From NCBI RefSeq assembly GCF_028369105.1, contig NZ_JAQNDO010000001.1, positions 1,612,001 to 1,676,000 of the forward strand: a stretch of 64,000 nucleotides of DNA, written 5' to 3'. Shown here one piece after another: positions 36,919 to 46,063 of the stretch (position 1 is the stretch's first letter; each line of letters opens with the position of its first letter). Made by a program: the position numbers and the translations under genes. The notes below the pieces were generated by a model that had not been told where the DNA came from, searched no databases, and worked only from the letters and a program-made list of their open reading frames with translations. Source of the DNA: Polyangium mundeleinium. GTDB taxonomy: Bacteria; Myxococcota_A; Polyangia; Polyangiales; Polyangiaceae.

Positions 36919-38406
36919 ATGAGCACGGGCGGGCGAGCGAGCCGGTTCCTGGGTGCCTTCGTGGCGATCGCCGCGGCGGGTTTGTCTGCGTGCGCGCCGC
37001 CGGCGCTCACCCGCGATGGGCAGGTCGTTTTTGCGCCTTCGGGCGGCCGTCGCGGCGCCTCGGTCATCACCGCGAACGGCGTCGAGTTCATGGACTCCAC
37101 GGACCTGCCCAAGCCCGTCGTTCGCCGCAGCCCGAACGATCCCTGGACTCCGCCCACCGGCTTCCTCGTCCCCAAGGACGGCATCTGGCGCAAGACCTCG
37201 AGCCCCGTCGCGCTCCAAGGGCGTGGCCTCGCCGTCGTCGTTCGGTCGAGCGACACCCTCGTCCCGAGTTGGGGCGGCGAGGTCCTCCTCCGCATCGACG
37301 CCATCGCCCCGGTCGACGCCTTCCCCGCCGCCAAACCCTCCGTCCGCGCGCCGCGCCGCCTCGCCATCGTGCTCGACGGCCGCAACCCGAACACCGCGCC
37401 GCTCGCCCGCATCGCCCTCGACGACCTCGGCGATCGGGATCGCGTCGCCATCATCGACGCCTCCGGCCCGCGTGTCGTCGTCCCTGCCTTGCCCGGCTCG
37501 CATCGCACCTTGCTCGACGGCGCGATCACGCGTGTCCTCGAACGCCCGCGCGGCGGCGCTGCGGTCGCGAACACGCGTGACCTCGCAGGCGCCCTCGCCC
37601 TCGCGCGAGGGTTCGTCGGGGTGAAACTCGCCGAGGCCACGACGCCCCCTTCCGCGGGGCAAGTCCTCGTCCTCAGCGACGGCATCGGCGTCGCGCAGGC
37701 CGGCCTCCGGCTCGCGAACGAGCTCGCCTCCTTGCGCCGCGCCGACGTCCACGTCTCCGCGGTCGGCACGCCGGATCGCCTCGACGTCGCGCACCTCGCG
37801 CCCTTCGGCGACGACGTCTTCGCCGGTGGCTCCTTTGCCGATCGCGAGGATGCGGTCGCGCGGATCGTCCCTCCGCCGGGGGAGGTCGTGCTCGAAGACG
37901 TCGAGCTCACGGTTCACTCCGTCCCTGCGCCGGTCCGCGTCCTCGAGGTCTCGGGCGGGCTCGCCGCGCTCTCGATCGACCACGACCGCCTCCTGATCGG
38001 CGACCTCTACGCGGGCGAGGCGCGCACCGAGATCGCGCGGATCGCCATGCCCGTGTGGGTGCCGGGCGAACCCTGCGAGATCACCGTCTCGGCGCGGTAC
38101 CGCGACGCGGCCACGGGCACCTGGCACACGGCCTCGCGCACCATCGACGCTCGGTACGACGACGACGTCGAGCGCATCGCCAGCGCCCGCCACGGCGACG
38201 TCATCGCGTATGCCTCGGCGCTCGCCATGGTCCGGCGCCTCGGCCGCATCTTCCAGGGCAGCCGCTTCGACACCCTCGGCGGCCTCCGCCCTGTCGTCAC
38301 CCTCCAGGCCGACTCGCTCGCGTCCCTCTCCCGCACGAGCCACGACCCCGCGCTCAGCACGCAGGCCGAGGTCCTGCGCACGCTCCTCGGCGCGATCGAG
38401 GATTGA
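36919..38406 (+). CDS. vWA-like lipoprotein
   Basis: A 495-residue lipoprotein with signal and lipobox (AIAAAGLSAC, Cys about 25). A central von Willebrand A-like domain is suggested by RRLAIVLDGRNPN, LDDLGDRDRVAIIDASG, VANTRDLAGALALARGF, GQVLVLSDGIGVAQAG and LRRADVHVSAVG. The metal-ion site DxSxS reads DGRNP here, so ion-dependent adhesion is probably lost. A beta-rich region (EVVLEDVELTVHSV) and a helical C-terminus with ALAMVRRLGRIFQ follow. It resembles a VIT/vWA protein without the VIT domain. It is divergent from the RNase HII-like gene by 82 bases. Confidence 0.75.
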   Translation: MSTGGRASRFLGAFVAIAAAGLSACAPPALTRDGQVVFAPSGGRRGASVITANGVEFMDSTDLPKPVVRRSPNDPWTPPTGFLVPKDGIWRKTSSPVALQGRGLAVVVRSSDTLVPSWGGEVLLRIDAIAPVDAFPAAKPSVRAPRRLAIVLDGRNPNTAPLARIALDDLGDRDRVAIIDASGPRVVVPALPGSHRTLLDGAITRVLERPRGGAAVANTRDLAGALALARGFVGVKLAEATTPPSAGQVLVLSDGIGVAQAGLRLANELASLRRADVHVSAVGTPDRLDVAHLAPFGDDVFAGGSFADREDAVARIVPPPGEVVLEDVELTVHSVPAPVRVLEVSGGLAALSIDHDRLLIGDLYAGEARTEIARIAMPVWVPGEPCEITVSARYRDAATGTWHTASRTIDARYDDDVERIASARHGDVIAYASALAMVRRLGRIFQGSRFDTLGGLRPVVTLQADSLASLSRTSHDPALSTQAEVLRTLLGAIED

Positions 38407-38432
38407 CCGGTCTTACCTCGCTGGAATGGTAT

Positions 38433-38894
38433 TCAGCGACAAACCTCGCCCGGACCATCGGAGATCGTCGTGCACCGCTGCCCGGCCGGGCAACCGCCGT
38501 TGGGCGCGCCGCGCCGGCATCGCACCACGCACTCGTGGAACATCGGCCCGCGCGGCCCGGCGACCCCGTAATACGACGCGCAACTCTCGCCCGCCCCGCA
38601 TGTCCTTCCCCCACACGACGCTCCTGGCTGCGTCGACGCCTCCCCGTTCGTCGGGTTTGCCGTCGGCGCCGGGTTCGCCGGGTTCTCTGGATTCGCCGTG
38701 GGCACCACGCCTCCGGGCGGGGTCACCGTCGGCTCTTGTGGCACGAAGACCGTCGTCGTCGGGCTCGGCGTCGTTGCGCTTGGCGCTGTCTCCGTCGTCG
38801 TGCTGCCCGACGCCTGGGGGGAATCGGGCGGCTGCGTGCCGCCATTGCAGGCCGAGAGGAGCAGGACCGCCGCGATCGAGCCGAGCAGACGCAT
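38433..38894 (-). CDS. Small Cys-rich lipoprotein
   Basis: A 153-residue protein with signal and lipobox (AAVLLLSAC, Cys about 16), a Ser/Thr/Pro-rich linker with NPENPANPAPTANPTN, and a C-terminal domain of eight cysteines (CGGRTCGAGESCASYYG, ECVVRCRRGAPNGGCPAGQRC). The start chosen begins the signal peptide; an earlier in-frame ATG would add 21 residues. It probably sits in the periplasm or on the cell surface with the other Cys-rich lipoproteins of the window. Its stop is 26 bases from the end of the convergent vWA gene, and its start is 86 bases from the divergent GH5 gene. Confidence 0.7.
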   Translation of the reverse strand: MRLLGSIAAVLLLSACNGGTQPPDSPQASGSTTTETAPSATTPSPTTTVFVPQEPTVTPPGGVVPTANPENPANPAPTANPTNGEASTQPGASCGGRTCGAGESCASYYGVAGPRGPMFHECVVRCRRGAPNGGCPAGQRCTTISDGPGEVCR

Positions 38895-38980
38895 CACGCC
38901 CGCGAGCTTAGCAGAGCCCTCGCGCTTCTGCCCATCACGCACCGTGACAGCGCCCACCCTCCGCCGCTACCATCCGCCGC

Positions 38981-40444
38981 GTGCAACGTTTCCGCCTCCT
39001 CCTCGCCCTTTCCGTTTCGCTCCCCCTCGTCGCGTGTGGCTCCACGGACGAACCTGCTGCGCTCCCTGACGCCCCGCGCTGCGAAATCGCGCTCCCTGCG
39101 CCCCCGGACCATCGCCTCGCGCCTGACGGCACCGTCCTTCGTGACGCCCTTGGCCGCATCGTCTTCCTCCGCGGCGTCAATGCGGGCGGCCGCAGCAAAT
39201 TCGCGCCCTTTGTCCCCTTCGATTTCGCGTCCACCGAGGCCGGCTTCCAGGAATCGCTCGATCGCTACCTCGATCGCGCCGCCGAGTGGGGTGTCTCCGC
39301 GCTCCGCGTCCCGTTCGTATGGGCCGCGGTCGAGCCTACGCCGGGCACGGATGACGAGACCTTCCTCGCGCGTTACGACGCCCTCCTCGACGGCGCCTGG
39401 GAGCGCCGCATCTGGACCATCGTCGACTTCCACCAGGACATTTATTCCGACGTCTATTGCGGCGACGGTTTTCCCGGCTGGACCCTTCCGTTTCCCACGC
39501 CCGAGCCCCACCACGATTGCCCCGATTGGTTCGTCCGTTACTCCCAGGATGAAGACGTCCAGGCCGCGTTCGACAAATTCTGGACCGACGAACACGGCGC
39601 CCGCACCGCGTTTCGCGCGTTATGGGAGCGCATCGCGGCCCGCCACGCGACGCGCCCCGGCGTCCTCGGCTACGAGCCCATCAACGAGCCGCACCAGGGC
39701 ACCGCCGACCTGAAGACGTGGGAGCAAACCGTCCTCACGCCTTTCTACACTGAAATGGCTGCCCTCCTTCGCGCGAAGGACCCCACGGCGCTCGTCTTCT
39801 TCGACGCCACCGGCACCGACGCGATCGGCGCCGCCACGTACCTCGACAAACCCGAGGGCGAAGGCCTCGTCTTTGCCCCGCACTGGTACGACTCCATCGC
39901 CCTCTTCGGCGGCACCCCGTCCCCCTCGAATGCGGCCACGTACCTCTCGAAATGGGCTGACAAGGGCCGTGAATGGAACATGCCTGTCCTCATCGGCGAA
40001 TCGGGCGTCCCGCGGGACCTCGAGACCGCCGGCGAGTTCGTCACGGCCGTCTACGACGCCATGGACGACAATGCCCTCCATTTCACCTACTGGGAGTACA
40101 GCGATTCGAAGGAGACCTGGAACGCCGAGGACCTCTCCCTCATCGACGACGAGGGCCAGGAAGCCACCGCGATCACCTCCGTCGTCGCGCGCCCCTATCC
40201 CCGCGCCGTCGCCGGCGAGGCGCCCTCGTTCCGTTACGACACCGCAGCCCGCAGGTTTGCTCTCGCGTACGACGTGCCCACCGAAAACGGTGTCACGGAA
40301 ATCATCGTCCCGGAGCGAAATTATCCTGAGGGCTACCGCGTCGAGCTCTCGAACGGCTGCGTCGACGCCACGCACCCGGGCCTCTTGCTCGTGCGCCCTT
40401 CCGCTGGCGCCACGCGCGTCGAGGTCTCGGTCCTCCCTCGCTGA
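38981..40444 (+). CDS. GH5-family glycoside hydrolase (endoglycoceramidase-like)
   Basis: A 487-residue secreted lipoprotein (lipobox LVACG, Cys about 19; GTG start). The GH5 (beta/alpha)8 barrel is clear: GRIVFLRGVNAGGRSKFAPF, WTIVDFHQDIYSDVYCGDGFPGW, the acid/base Glu in GYEPINEPH near residue 236, HWYDSIALFG, and the nucleophile Glu in LIGESG near 339. The HQDxYS...GDGxPxW set is typical of endoglycoceramidase-type GH5 enzymes, which cut the glycan from sphingolipids. A C-terminal beta domain (RFALAYDVPTENGVTEIIVP) follows. Myxobacteria make sphingolipids, so self- or prey-lipid remodelling is conceivable, though not proven. Confidence 0.85.
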   Translation: MQRFRLLLALSVSLPLVACGSTDEPAALPDAPRCEIALPAPPDHRLAPDGTVLRDALGRIVFLRGVNAGGRSKFAPFVPFDFASTEAGFQESLDRYLDRAAEWGVSALRVPFVWAAVEPTPGTDDETFLARYDALLDGAWERRIWTIVDFHQDIYSDVYCGDGFPGWTLPFPTPEPHHDCPDWFVRYSQDEDVQAAFDKFWTDEHGARTAFRALWERIAARHATRPGVLGYEPINEPHQGTADLKTWEQTVLTPFYTEMAALLRAKDPTALVFFDATGTDAIGAATYLDKPEGEGLVFAPHWYDSIALFGGTPSPSNAATYLSKWADKGREWNMPVLIGESGVPRDLETAGEFVTAVYDAMDDNALHFTYWEYSDSKETWNAEDLSLIDDEGQEATAITSVVARPYPRAVAGEAPSFRYDTAARRFALAYDVPTENGVTEIIVPERNYPEGYRVELSNGCVDATHPGLLLVRPSAGATRVEVSVLPR

Positions 40445-40531
40445 TGTGGGGCGTTCCTTACCCTCCGTCCTGGTAGAATTTCCAGGCGAGTCCTTGTAGG
40501 GTGCGCGCCGATAGCCGAAGGGAGACCTCAC

Positions 40532-41569
40532 GTGGATATTTTCACTCGACTCGATCCGACGAAAACGTACACCGCGCCGCAGCTTCAGCTCATCTTGGGT
40601 GCGTGGGTCCTGAGCGGGTTCGTCGAACCGGGCACCAAGGTCTCGACCACGAACGGGCACGTCGCGGAGGACGACTACACCAAGCAGTCCATTTATTCGC
40701 TCCTCTACTCGCTCTACCGCTCCGTCGGCATCGTCGAGGGCGACACGGGCGAGTCGTACGAATTCACGTTCAACACCTGGGGCTACGCGTGGCCCGAGGC
40801 CTGGGGAAAGTGCCCGATCCTGGCCTCCGATCCGCAGCGGTTTGGTCGGATTGCGTACACGGGTCTCTATCAGTTCAACGAGATCCAGGAGTACGTCAAG
40901 GCGCGCAACGGTCGCGTTCACGTCATCGAGATGGGCTGCGGCACCGGTGCCGGCGCGCACCACGTCTGCCACAACGTGCTGCCGGACTGCACCTACGAGG
41001 CTGTCGACATGCAAAATGCCGCCATTGAGACGTGCAGGCGCAGGTTCGTCCCCGGCCTTCGCGGGCGCCTCGTCGCCACCCACTCGGACGCCACGAAGCT
41101 CTCGATCCCGGATGGGAGCGCGGATTTCGTCGCCGTCAACGAGACCCACGTCACCGAAATGGTGGGCATCGTGACGCCGGAGGACGAGCGTTTCTTCCGC
41201 ACCGCCTACCGTCTCCTCAAGCCCGGTGGTTTCCTCACGTGGGGCAACGCCATTCCCGACGTCACGTGGCAGCCTTGTTTCGATTTCCTGAAGTCGATCG
41301 GCATGAAGCAGGTCGAGGTCCGCGACGTCACGAAAGAAGCCGTCCTCGCGCGTGACCTCGACGCTGGCCGCGCCGACGCGTACGTGCGCCACGTCCTCGA
41401 CATGTTCCCCGCGTTCCGCGTCCCCGTCGTCGGCCCGAAGAAGCGGCTCGAAGCGAAACTCGCGATGGAGAACTTCTACCGCAATCCCGGGACGAACCTT
41501 TACCAGAACATGGTCGACCGCACCGACACGTACAAGGTCGTCCTCTTCCAGAAGCCCGCGGCGAGCTGA
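40532..41569 (+). CDS. Class I SAM-dependent methyltransferase
   Basis: A 345-residue methyltransferase. Motif I is VHVIEMGCGTGAGAHHVCH (about residues 130-148), with the acidic EAVDMQ after strand 2, ATHSDATKLSIPDGSADFVAVNETH as motifs II-III, and FRTAYRLLKPGGFLTWGN as the post-motif. The N-terminal ~120 residues (YTKQSIYSLLYSLYRSVG) are a helical cap, as in small-molecule methyltransferases. The substrate is unknown. GTG is used as start with GGGAG about eight bases upstream. It lies 87 bases past the GH5 gene and is convergent with the S9 peptidase across the terminator element. Confidence 0.82.
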   Translation: MDIFTRLDPTKTYTAPQLQLILGAWVLSGFVEPGTKVSTTNGHVAEDDYTKQSIYSLLYSLYRSVGIVEGDTGESYEFTFNTWGYAWPEAWGKCPILASDPQRFGRIAYTGLYQFNEIQEYVKARNGRVHVIEMGCGTGAGAHHVCHNVLPDCTYEAVDMQNAAIETCRRRFVPGLRGRLVATHSDATKLSIPDGSADFVAVNETHVTEMVGIVTPEDERFFRTAYRLLKPGGFLTWGNAIPDVTWQPCFDFLKSIGMKQVEVRDVTKEAVLARDLDAGRADAYVRHVLDMFPAFRVPVVGPKKRLEAKLAMENFYRNPGTNLYQNMVDRTDTYKVVLFQKPAAS

Positions 41570-41576
41570 AACAAAA

Positions 41577-41611
41577 GCCCCCTCTGAAAAAAAGCCCCCT
41601 CTGAAAAAAAA
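41577..41611. repeat. Tandem 17-18 bp repeat of a terminator arm
   Basis: GCCCCCTCTGAAAAAAA occurs twice in tandem (17 and 18 bp); a third partial copy, GCCCCCTCT, is the left arm of the adjacent hairpin. Read leftward, each copy is a G-run followed by a T-tract, as if the distal half of the terminator had been duplicated. Confidence 0.75.
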
Positions 41612-41640
41612 GCCCCCTCTCCCGCGGGCGGGAGAGGGGG
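41604..41640 (-). terminator. Intrinsic terminator of the S9 peptidase gene
   Basis: On the minus strand an 11-bp perfect stem (CCCCCTCTCCC / GGGAGAGGGGG, 6-base loop) is followed by GC and a run of eight T. It lies 31 bases past the peptidase stop. Further T-tracts follow in the adjacent repeats, so termination should be strong. There is no T-run in the plus direction, so the convergent methyltransferase is not terminated the same way. Confidence 0.85.
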
Positions 41641-41655
41641 TTGGGGTGAGGGTCT
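41613..41655. repeat. REP-like intergenic palindrome, copy 2
   Basis: The hairpin core and its right flank (GGGAGAGGGGGTTGGGGTGAGGG) match the element at 13096-13130, apart from loop and two bases. Here the element has been recruited as a terminator by an adjacent T-tract. Confidence 0.6.
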
Positions 41656-41670
41656 AGCGGTAGGGCTTGC

Positions 41671-43821
41671 CTACTTCTTCGGCAACGCCTCGCTGATCCC
41701 GTACACCTGCTCCACCCCCGCCGGCACCTGCAGGCTCGACCCCTTGAAATCGTCGCCCACCGGCTCGATCGGCCCGCCCAGGCATTGCGCCAGGAACGTC
41801 TCGGCCACCGCATTGAAGCTCATCCGGTTCTCCGGCCGCGCGAACCCGTGCCCCTCATCGGGGTACAGCACGTACGTCACCGGGATGCTCTTCGCCTGCA
41901 TCGCCTTCACGATCTGATCGCTCTCCGCCTGCTTCACGCGCGGATCGTTCGCGCCCTGCCCGATCAGCAGCGGCTTCTTGATCTTGTCCACGTGCGAGAG
42001 CGGGCTCCGCTCCTCCAAGAGCTTCGTGCCCTCGGGCGTCCCGGGATCCCCCATTCGCTTGTGGAACGTCGCCACCATCGGCGCCCAGTACGGCGGAATC
42101 GTCGCGAGCAGCGTCTTCAGATTCGACGGCCCCACGATGTCGACCCCGCAGGCGAACTGGTCCGGCGTGAACGTCAGCCCCACGAGCGTCGCGTACCCGC
42201 CGTAGCTCCCGCCCATGATCGCCACCTTCGCGCCGTCCGCGACCTTCCCGTCCACGGCCCATTTCACCGCGTCGATCAGGTCGTCGTGCATCTTGCCGGC
42301 CCACTCGTTGTTCCCGGCGTTCAGGAACTTCTTCCCGAACCCGGTCGAGCCGCGGTAGTTCACCGACAGCACCGCGTACCCGCGGTTCGCCAGCCACTGG
42401 TGCATCCCGTTCAGCCCCCAGGTGTCGCGCGCCCACGGCCCGCCGTGCACCAGGAGCACCATCGGCAGCGGCTTGTCCGGACGACCATCGACCTCCGGAT
42501 CCGACGCCTTCGGCAGCGTCAAATAACTCACCAGGTCGAGCCCGTCGCGCGACTTGATCACCACCGGGTGCATTTTCGAGAGCGGCTTGCCTTCGAGCGC
42601 CTTCAGGTTCGTGAACAGGAATTCCGTCTTCTTCTTGTCACGATCGTACCGGTAATACTTCACCGGCCCGTCCGAGGGCACGAGCGCCACGAGCCAGCGC
42701 TTGTCGTCGAGCGTCCGGCTGAGCACGCGCAGCTCGCCGTCGCCGAGCTTGCCGAGCAGATCCAGATCCGGCTGGATCGACTTGTCGATCGTCTGCCACG
42801 TCGGCTTGTCGAACACCGCCGCCGCCGCTTGCAGCTTGCCGGTCTTCGGGTGACCGATGAAGCGCTGCACGTCGGCCTTCGCGTCCTCGACGAGCAACTT
42901 TGCCTTCTTCGTCGCGAAATCGAGCTCGAAGAGCGCCGCCGTGTTCCGGCCGCGGCTGTCGAGCAGGTAGAGCGTCTTGCCCGACCCGTCGAAGCTCACG
43001 GGGTTCGTCGTCTCGGCGTCCTCGAACGGCACCGTCAGGTACGGCTCGGGCTCCTTGCCCTTCTCCTTCGGCTTCGCGTTCGGGTCGATGAACACATCGC
43101 CGCCGTCGGGCCCTTTGCGCATCGCGAGCCGGACCTTGAAATCGTCGTCCGCCTCGAAACCCGCGTAGTTCCCCTCGTTCTTGAAGACGAGCTTCTTCTC
43201 GCCGGTCTTGACGTCGATCCGGTAGAGGTCGTGCACCTTCTTGTCGCGGTCGTTGATCCCGACCAGCACCTCGCCGGGGATCTTCTGCGACACGCCCGAG
43301 ATCCGCGCCGCGATCCCGTCGATCGGCGTGAGATCCTTCGTCTCGCCTTTCTTCAGATCGACCGCGTAGAGATGCCAGTTCTCGTCGCCGCCCTTGTCCT
43401 GCACGTAGAGCACGTGGTCGTTCGTGTAGGCCCAGAAATACTGCCGGATCCCGCGCACCTTGTCGCTCGTCACGGGCTTGGCTTTCGACGGGTCGTCCGC
43501 GGGGCCGACCCACACGTTCATCACCCCGTCCACGGGCGCGAGGAACGAGAGCTGCTTGCCGTCGTGGCTGAGCTGCGGGCTCGCGCGGTCGGGGTTGCCG
43601 AAGAGCACGTCGCGCGGGATGAGCGACGTATCGACCCGCGGCGCGGCCGGGCCCTTCACGGCGGCCGTGGCGGCCGGCGGCGGCGTCGCGTCGGCCGTGC
43701 GCGCGGGCGGCGGGGGCGGCGGCGTCTCGGGCGGCGGATACTCCGCCGTCTCGGCGCAAGCAGCGACGCCGACGAGCAGCGACAGGACGAATGACAGGCC
43801 GATCTTCTTCGCGAGTGCCAT
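41671..43821 (-). CDS. S9 family prolyl-oligopeptidase-type peptidase
   Basis: A 716-residue lipoprotein (signal MALAKKIGLSFVLSLLVGVAAC, Cys about 22) with a Pro-rich linker, a WD/TolB-like beta-propeller (SPQLSHDGKQLSFLAPVDG, YLLDSRGRNTAALFELDF) and a C-terminal alpha/beta-hydrolase. The catalytic Ser is in GGSYGG near residue 538, Asp in GANDPRV near 623 and His in DEGHGF near 657; the oxyanion region is LLVHGGPWARD. It would cleave peptides in the periplasm or on the cell surface, fitting predatory or proteolytic nutrition. The ATG has GGGAGG eight bases upstream. The transcript ends at the terminator at 41604-41640. Confidence 0.9.
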   Translation of the reverse strand: MALAKKIGLSFVLSLLVGVAACAETAEYPPPETPPPPPPARTADATPPPAATAAVKGPAAPRVDTSLIPRDVLFGNPDRASPQLSHDGKQLSFLAPVDGVMNVWVGPADDPSKAKPVTSDKVRGIRQYFWAYTNDHVLYVQDKGGDENWHLYAVDLKKGETKDLTPIDGIAARISGVSQKIPGEVLVGINDRDKKVHDLYRIDVKTGEKKLVFKNEGNYAGFEADDDFKVRLAMRKGPDGGDVFIDPNAKPKEKGKEPEPYLTVPFEDAETTNPVSFDGSGKTLYLLDSRGRNTAALFELDFATKKAKLLVEDAKADVQRFIGHPKTGKLQAAAAVFDKPTWQTIDKSIQPDLDLLGKLGDGELRVLSRTLDDKRWLVALVPSDGPVKYYRYDRDKKKTEFLFTNLKALEGKPLSKMHPVVIKSRDGLDLVSYLTLPKASDPEVDGRPDKPLPMVLLVHGGPWARDTWGLNGMHQWLANRGYAVLSVNYRGSTGFGKKFLNAGNNEWAGKMHDDLIDAVKWAVDGKVADGAKVAIMGGSYGGYATLVGLTFTPDQFACGVDIVGPSNLKTLLATIPPYWAPMVATFHKRMGDPGTPEGTKLLEERSPLSHVDKIKKPLLIGQGANDPRVKQAESDQIVKAMQAKSIPVTYVLYPDEGHGFARPENRMSFNAVAETFLAQCLGGPIEPVGDDFKGSSLQVPAGVEQVYGISEALPKK

Positions 43822-44045
43822 CGGGCAAACCTCCCTCATGCGTACCCGGAGGTGGACGCTCCCCACCGGTGCGTGTGAACCGACGCCTTCATACTCCAAG
43901 AGCCGGTCGGACGTCCCGAGCCTCTCGCCGAAAAAAATGTGCCCCCGACATGTGGCTTGTTTCACTGTCCGACGATTTTTCAGGCCTCTTCGTACCGCGG
44001 CCCTTGCCGGTGGTGGGTGCTGACTTAGGGGAACCGCGTCTGGAC

Positions 44046-45590
44046 ATGGCCATGACGAACCCTGACACGCTCCTCCGCGAGAGCCGCGTCCCCTCGGACC
44101 GCGTGCGCCTGGCAAACGACCGCGATCTCCGGCCGGACGGGGCCTTCGTCCTCTACTGGATGACGGCGGCGCGGCGCACCCATTTCAACTTTGGCCTCGA
44201 ACGCGCCGCCGAATGGGCGCGCGCCCTCGGCCGCCCCCTCGTCGTCCTCGAAGCCTTGCGCGCCGGGTATCCCTACGCGAGCGACAGGCTCCATGCGTTC
44301 GTTTTGCGCGGTATGGCCGACAATGCCCGCCGCCTCGCCGAGGCCGGCGTCACGCACCACGCCTACGTCGAACCTCGCCCCGGCGCGGGCAAGGGCCTCA
44401 TCGCCGCGCTCTCGCGCCGCGCGTGCGTGGTCGTCACCGACGATTTTCCCATCTTTTTCCTGCCGCGCATGATCGCCGCCGCGGCGAAGCAGATCCCGGT
44501 CCGCTTCGAACAGGTCGATTCCAACGGCCTCTTGCCCATCTACGCCCCCGAACGCGTCTTCACCACGGCCTTCTCGTTCCGCGCGTATCTCCAGAAAAAC
44601 CTCCTCCCGCACCTCCGCCGCCGCCCGCTCGCCGATCCGCTCGCCGCGGGCCTGCCGGCCCCTCCCAAAACCCTCCTCGCGCCTGACCTCCTCGCGCGCT
44701 GGCCCGCCGCCTCGCCCGAGCTCCTCGCCGCCTCGCCCGCGGCGCTCGCCGCGCTCCCGATCGACCACACGGTCCCTGTCGTCCCCCGCATTCCGGGCGG
44801 CCCCGAGGCGGGCCGCGCCGCGATCGCGCGTTTCCTGCGGTCGAACCTCCTCCGGTACGACACCGAGCGCAACGACCCCGACGCCCGCGCCACGAGCGGC
44901 CTCTCGCCTTATCTCCATTTTGGCCACGTCTCCACGCACGAGGTCTTCGCCGAGCTCGAGCGGCTCGAAGCTTGGACCGAAAAAAAGACCCAACCCGCGG
45001 GCGGCAAACGCGAGGGCTTTTGGGGTATGAGCCCGCCCGTCGAGTCGTTCCTCGACGAGCTCGTCACCTGGCGCGAAATCGGCCTGAACCTCTGCGCCCT
45101 CCGACCGGACGACGCGCAGCGCTTCGAATCCCTCCCGGACTGGGCCCAGAAGACCCTCGCCGATCACGAATCCGATCCCCGCCCGGCGCTCTTCACCCTC
45201 GCCGAGCTCGAAGGCGCGCGCACGTCCGATCCCCTCTGGAACGCGGCGCAACGCGAGCTCCTCCGGGACGGCCGCATCCACAACTACCTGCGCATGCTCT
45301 GGGGCAAACGTGTCCTCGAATGGACCCGCACCCCGCGCGAGGCCCTCGCCATCCTGATCGAGCTCAACGACAAGTACGCGCTCGACGGCCGCGACCCGAA
45401 CTCGTATTCGGGCATCCTCTGGACGTTCGGTCGCTACGACCGTCCCTGGGCCCCCGAACGACCGGTCTACGGCACGGTCCGCTACATGAGCTCGTCCAAT
45501 ACGTTGAAGAAAATCGACCTCCAGCACTACCTCGTCGAGTTCGGCAGCCCGGAGGACGCGGCTCGTCGCGACAAACGGTACACGAAATGA
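44046..45590 (+). CDS. phrB: Class II CPD photolyase
   Basis: A 514-residue FAD-dependent photolyase repairing cyclobutane pyrimidine dimers with blue light. Class II marks include GAFVLYWMTAARRTHFNFGLERAAEWA at the N-terminus, a Rossmann half with VVVTDDFPIFFLPRM, SGLSPYLHFGHVSTHEVF, and the C-terminal signature LRMLWGKRVLEW, NDKYALDGRDPNSYSGILW and RYMSS. The first ATG is taken; another in-frame ATG six bases later is equally good. It is divergent from the peptidase, and the 224 bases between the starts may hold both promoters. Oriented towards the KGG stress protein genes, with a hairpin between. Confidence 0.93.
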   Translation: MAMTNPDTLLRESRVPSDRVRLANDRDLRPDGAFVLYWMTAARRTHFNFGLERAAEWARALGRPLVVLEALRAGYPYASDRLHAFVLRGMADNARRLAEAGVTHHAYVEPRPGAGKGLIAALSRRACVVVTDDFPIFFLPRMIAAAAKQIPVRFEQVDSNGLLPIYAPERVFTTAFSFRAYLQKNLLPHLRRRPLADPLAAGLPAPPKTLLAPDLLARWPAASPELLAASPAALAALPIDHTVPVVPRIPGGPEAGRAAIARFLRSNLLRYDTERNDPDARATSGLSPYLHFGHVSTHEVFAELERLEAWTEKKTQPAGGKREGFWGMSPPVESFLDELVTWREIGLNLCALRPDDAQRFESLPDWAQKTLADHESDPRPALFTLAELEGARTSDPLWNAAQRELLRDGRIHNYLRMLWGKRVLEWTRTPREALAILIELNDKYALDGRDPNSYSGILWTFGRYDRPWAPERPVYGTVRYMSSSNTLKKIDLQHYLVEFGSPEDAARRDKRYTK

Positions 45591-45593
45591 ATT

Positions 45594-45632
45594 GAGAGCC
45601 GGGGGGAAGTTCCTTGATCCGCCCCGGCCCTC
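45594..45632. terminator. Possible bidirectional terminator between photolyase and KGG gene
   Basis: GAGAGCCGGGG and CCCCGGCCCTC can pair over 11 positions with one mismatch and a 17-base loop, directly after the photolyase stop and before the convergent KGG gene. There is no clear T-run. Confidence 0.35.
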
Positions 45633-45677
45633 GGGTATTCATGTTTCGACGCGCCCCGCACCGCGACGCGCGAAGAT

Positions 45678-46007
45678 TTACTTCTTCTCGCCTCCACCCT
45701 CACCTTCGGATTGCTTTCCCTCCTCGATCAGCTCCTTCACGCGCTGACCGCCCTTGTGCCCGATTTCGGAATAAAATTCGGGGCCGTACTTGTCGCGAAC
45801 GGTCTCGCCGCCCTTCTGGCCGCCCTTGTGCCCGATCTCGGAGTAGAACTCGGGGCCGTACTTCTCGCGCACGGTCTCGCCGCCCTTGCGTCCGATCTCG
45901 GCGTAACCTTCGGAGCCGAGCTCTTCCTTGCGGGCCTCACCGCCCAGCCGTCCGGCCTCCTCGACGGTCATTTGACCCTTCCCGGAATGCTCTTTTTTCT
46001 CCGCCAT
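45678..46007 (-). CDS. KGG-repeat stress-induced protein (paralogue A)
   Basis: A 109-residue hydrophilic protein of tandem KGG-repeat units ([16 protein letters not shown] occurs twice, plus a shorter [14 protein letters not shown]). The repeats belong to the stress-induced KGG family (GsiB/Em1/ConJ-like LEA proteins) linked with desiccation, starvation or sporulation. AGGAGA lies six bases before the ATG. There is no cysteine, no signal peptide and almost no hydrophobic core, as expected of an intrinsically disordered protectant. It is paralogous to the gene at 46064-46282, sharing [12 protein letters not shown] at the start and the [14 protein letters not shown] tail. Confidence 0.88.
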   Translation of the reverse strand: MAEKKEHSGKGQMTVEEAGRLGGEARKEELGSEGYAEIGRKGGETVREKYGPEFYSEIGHKGGQKGGETVRDKYGPEFYSEIGHKGGQRVKELIEEGKQSEGEGGGEKK

Positions 46008-46063
46008 GGTCGTCTCCTGTTCCTTGGGAAAACGAGCGGCAAGCCCGCGCTCGTCGTTCCTGG

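Noticed and set aside
41577-41655. CRISPR-like short repeats
   Set aside because: Only two full 17-18 bp copies, no spacers and no cas genes; better explained as duplicated terminator arm.
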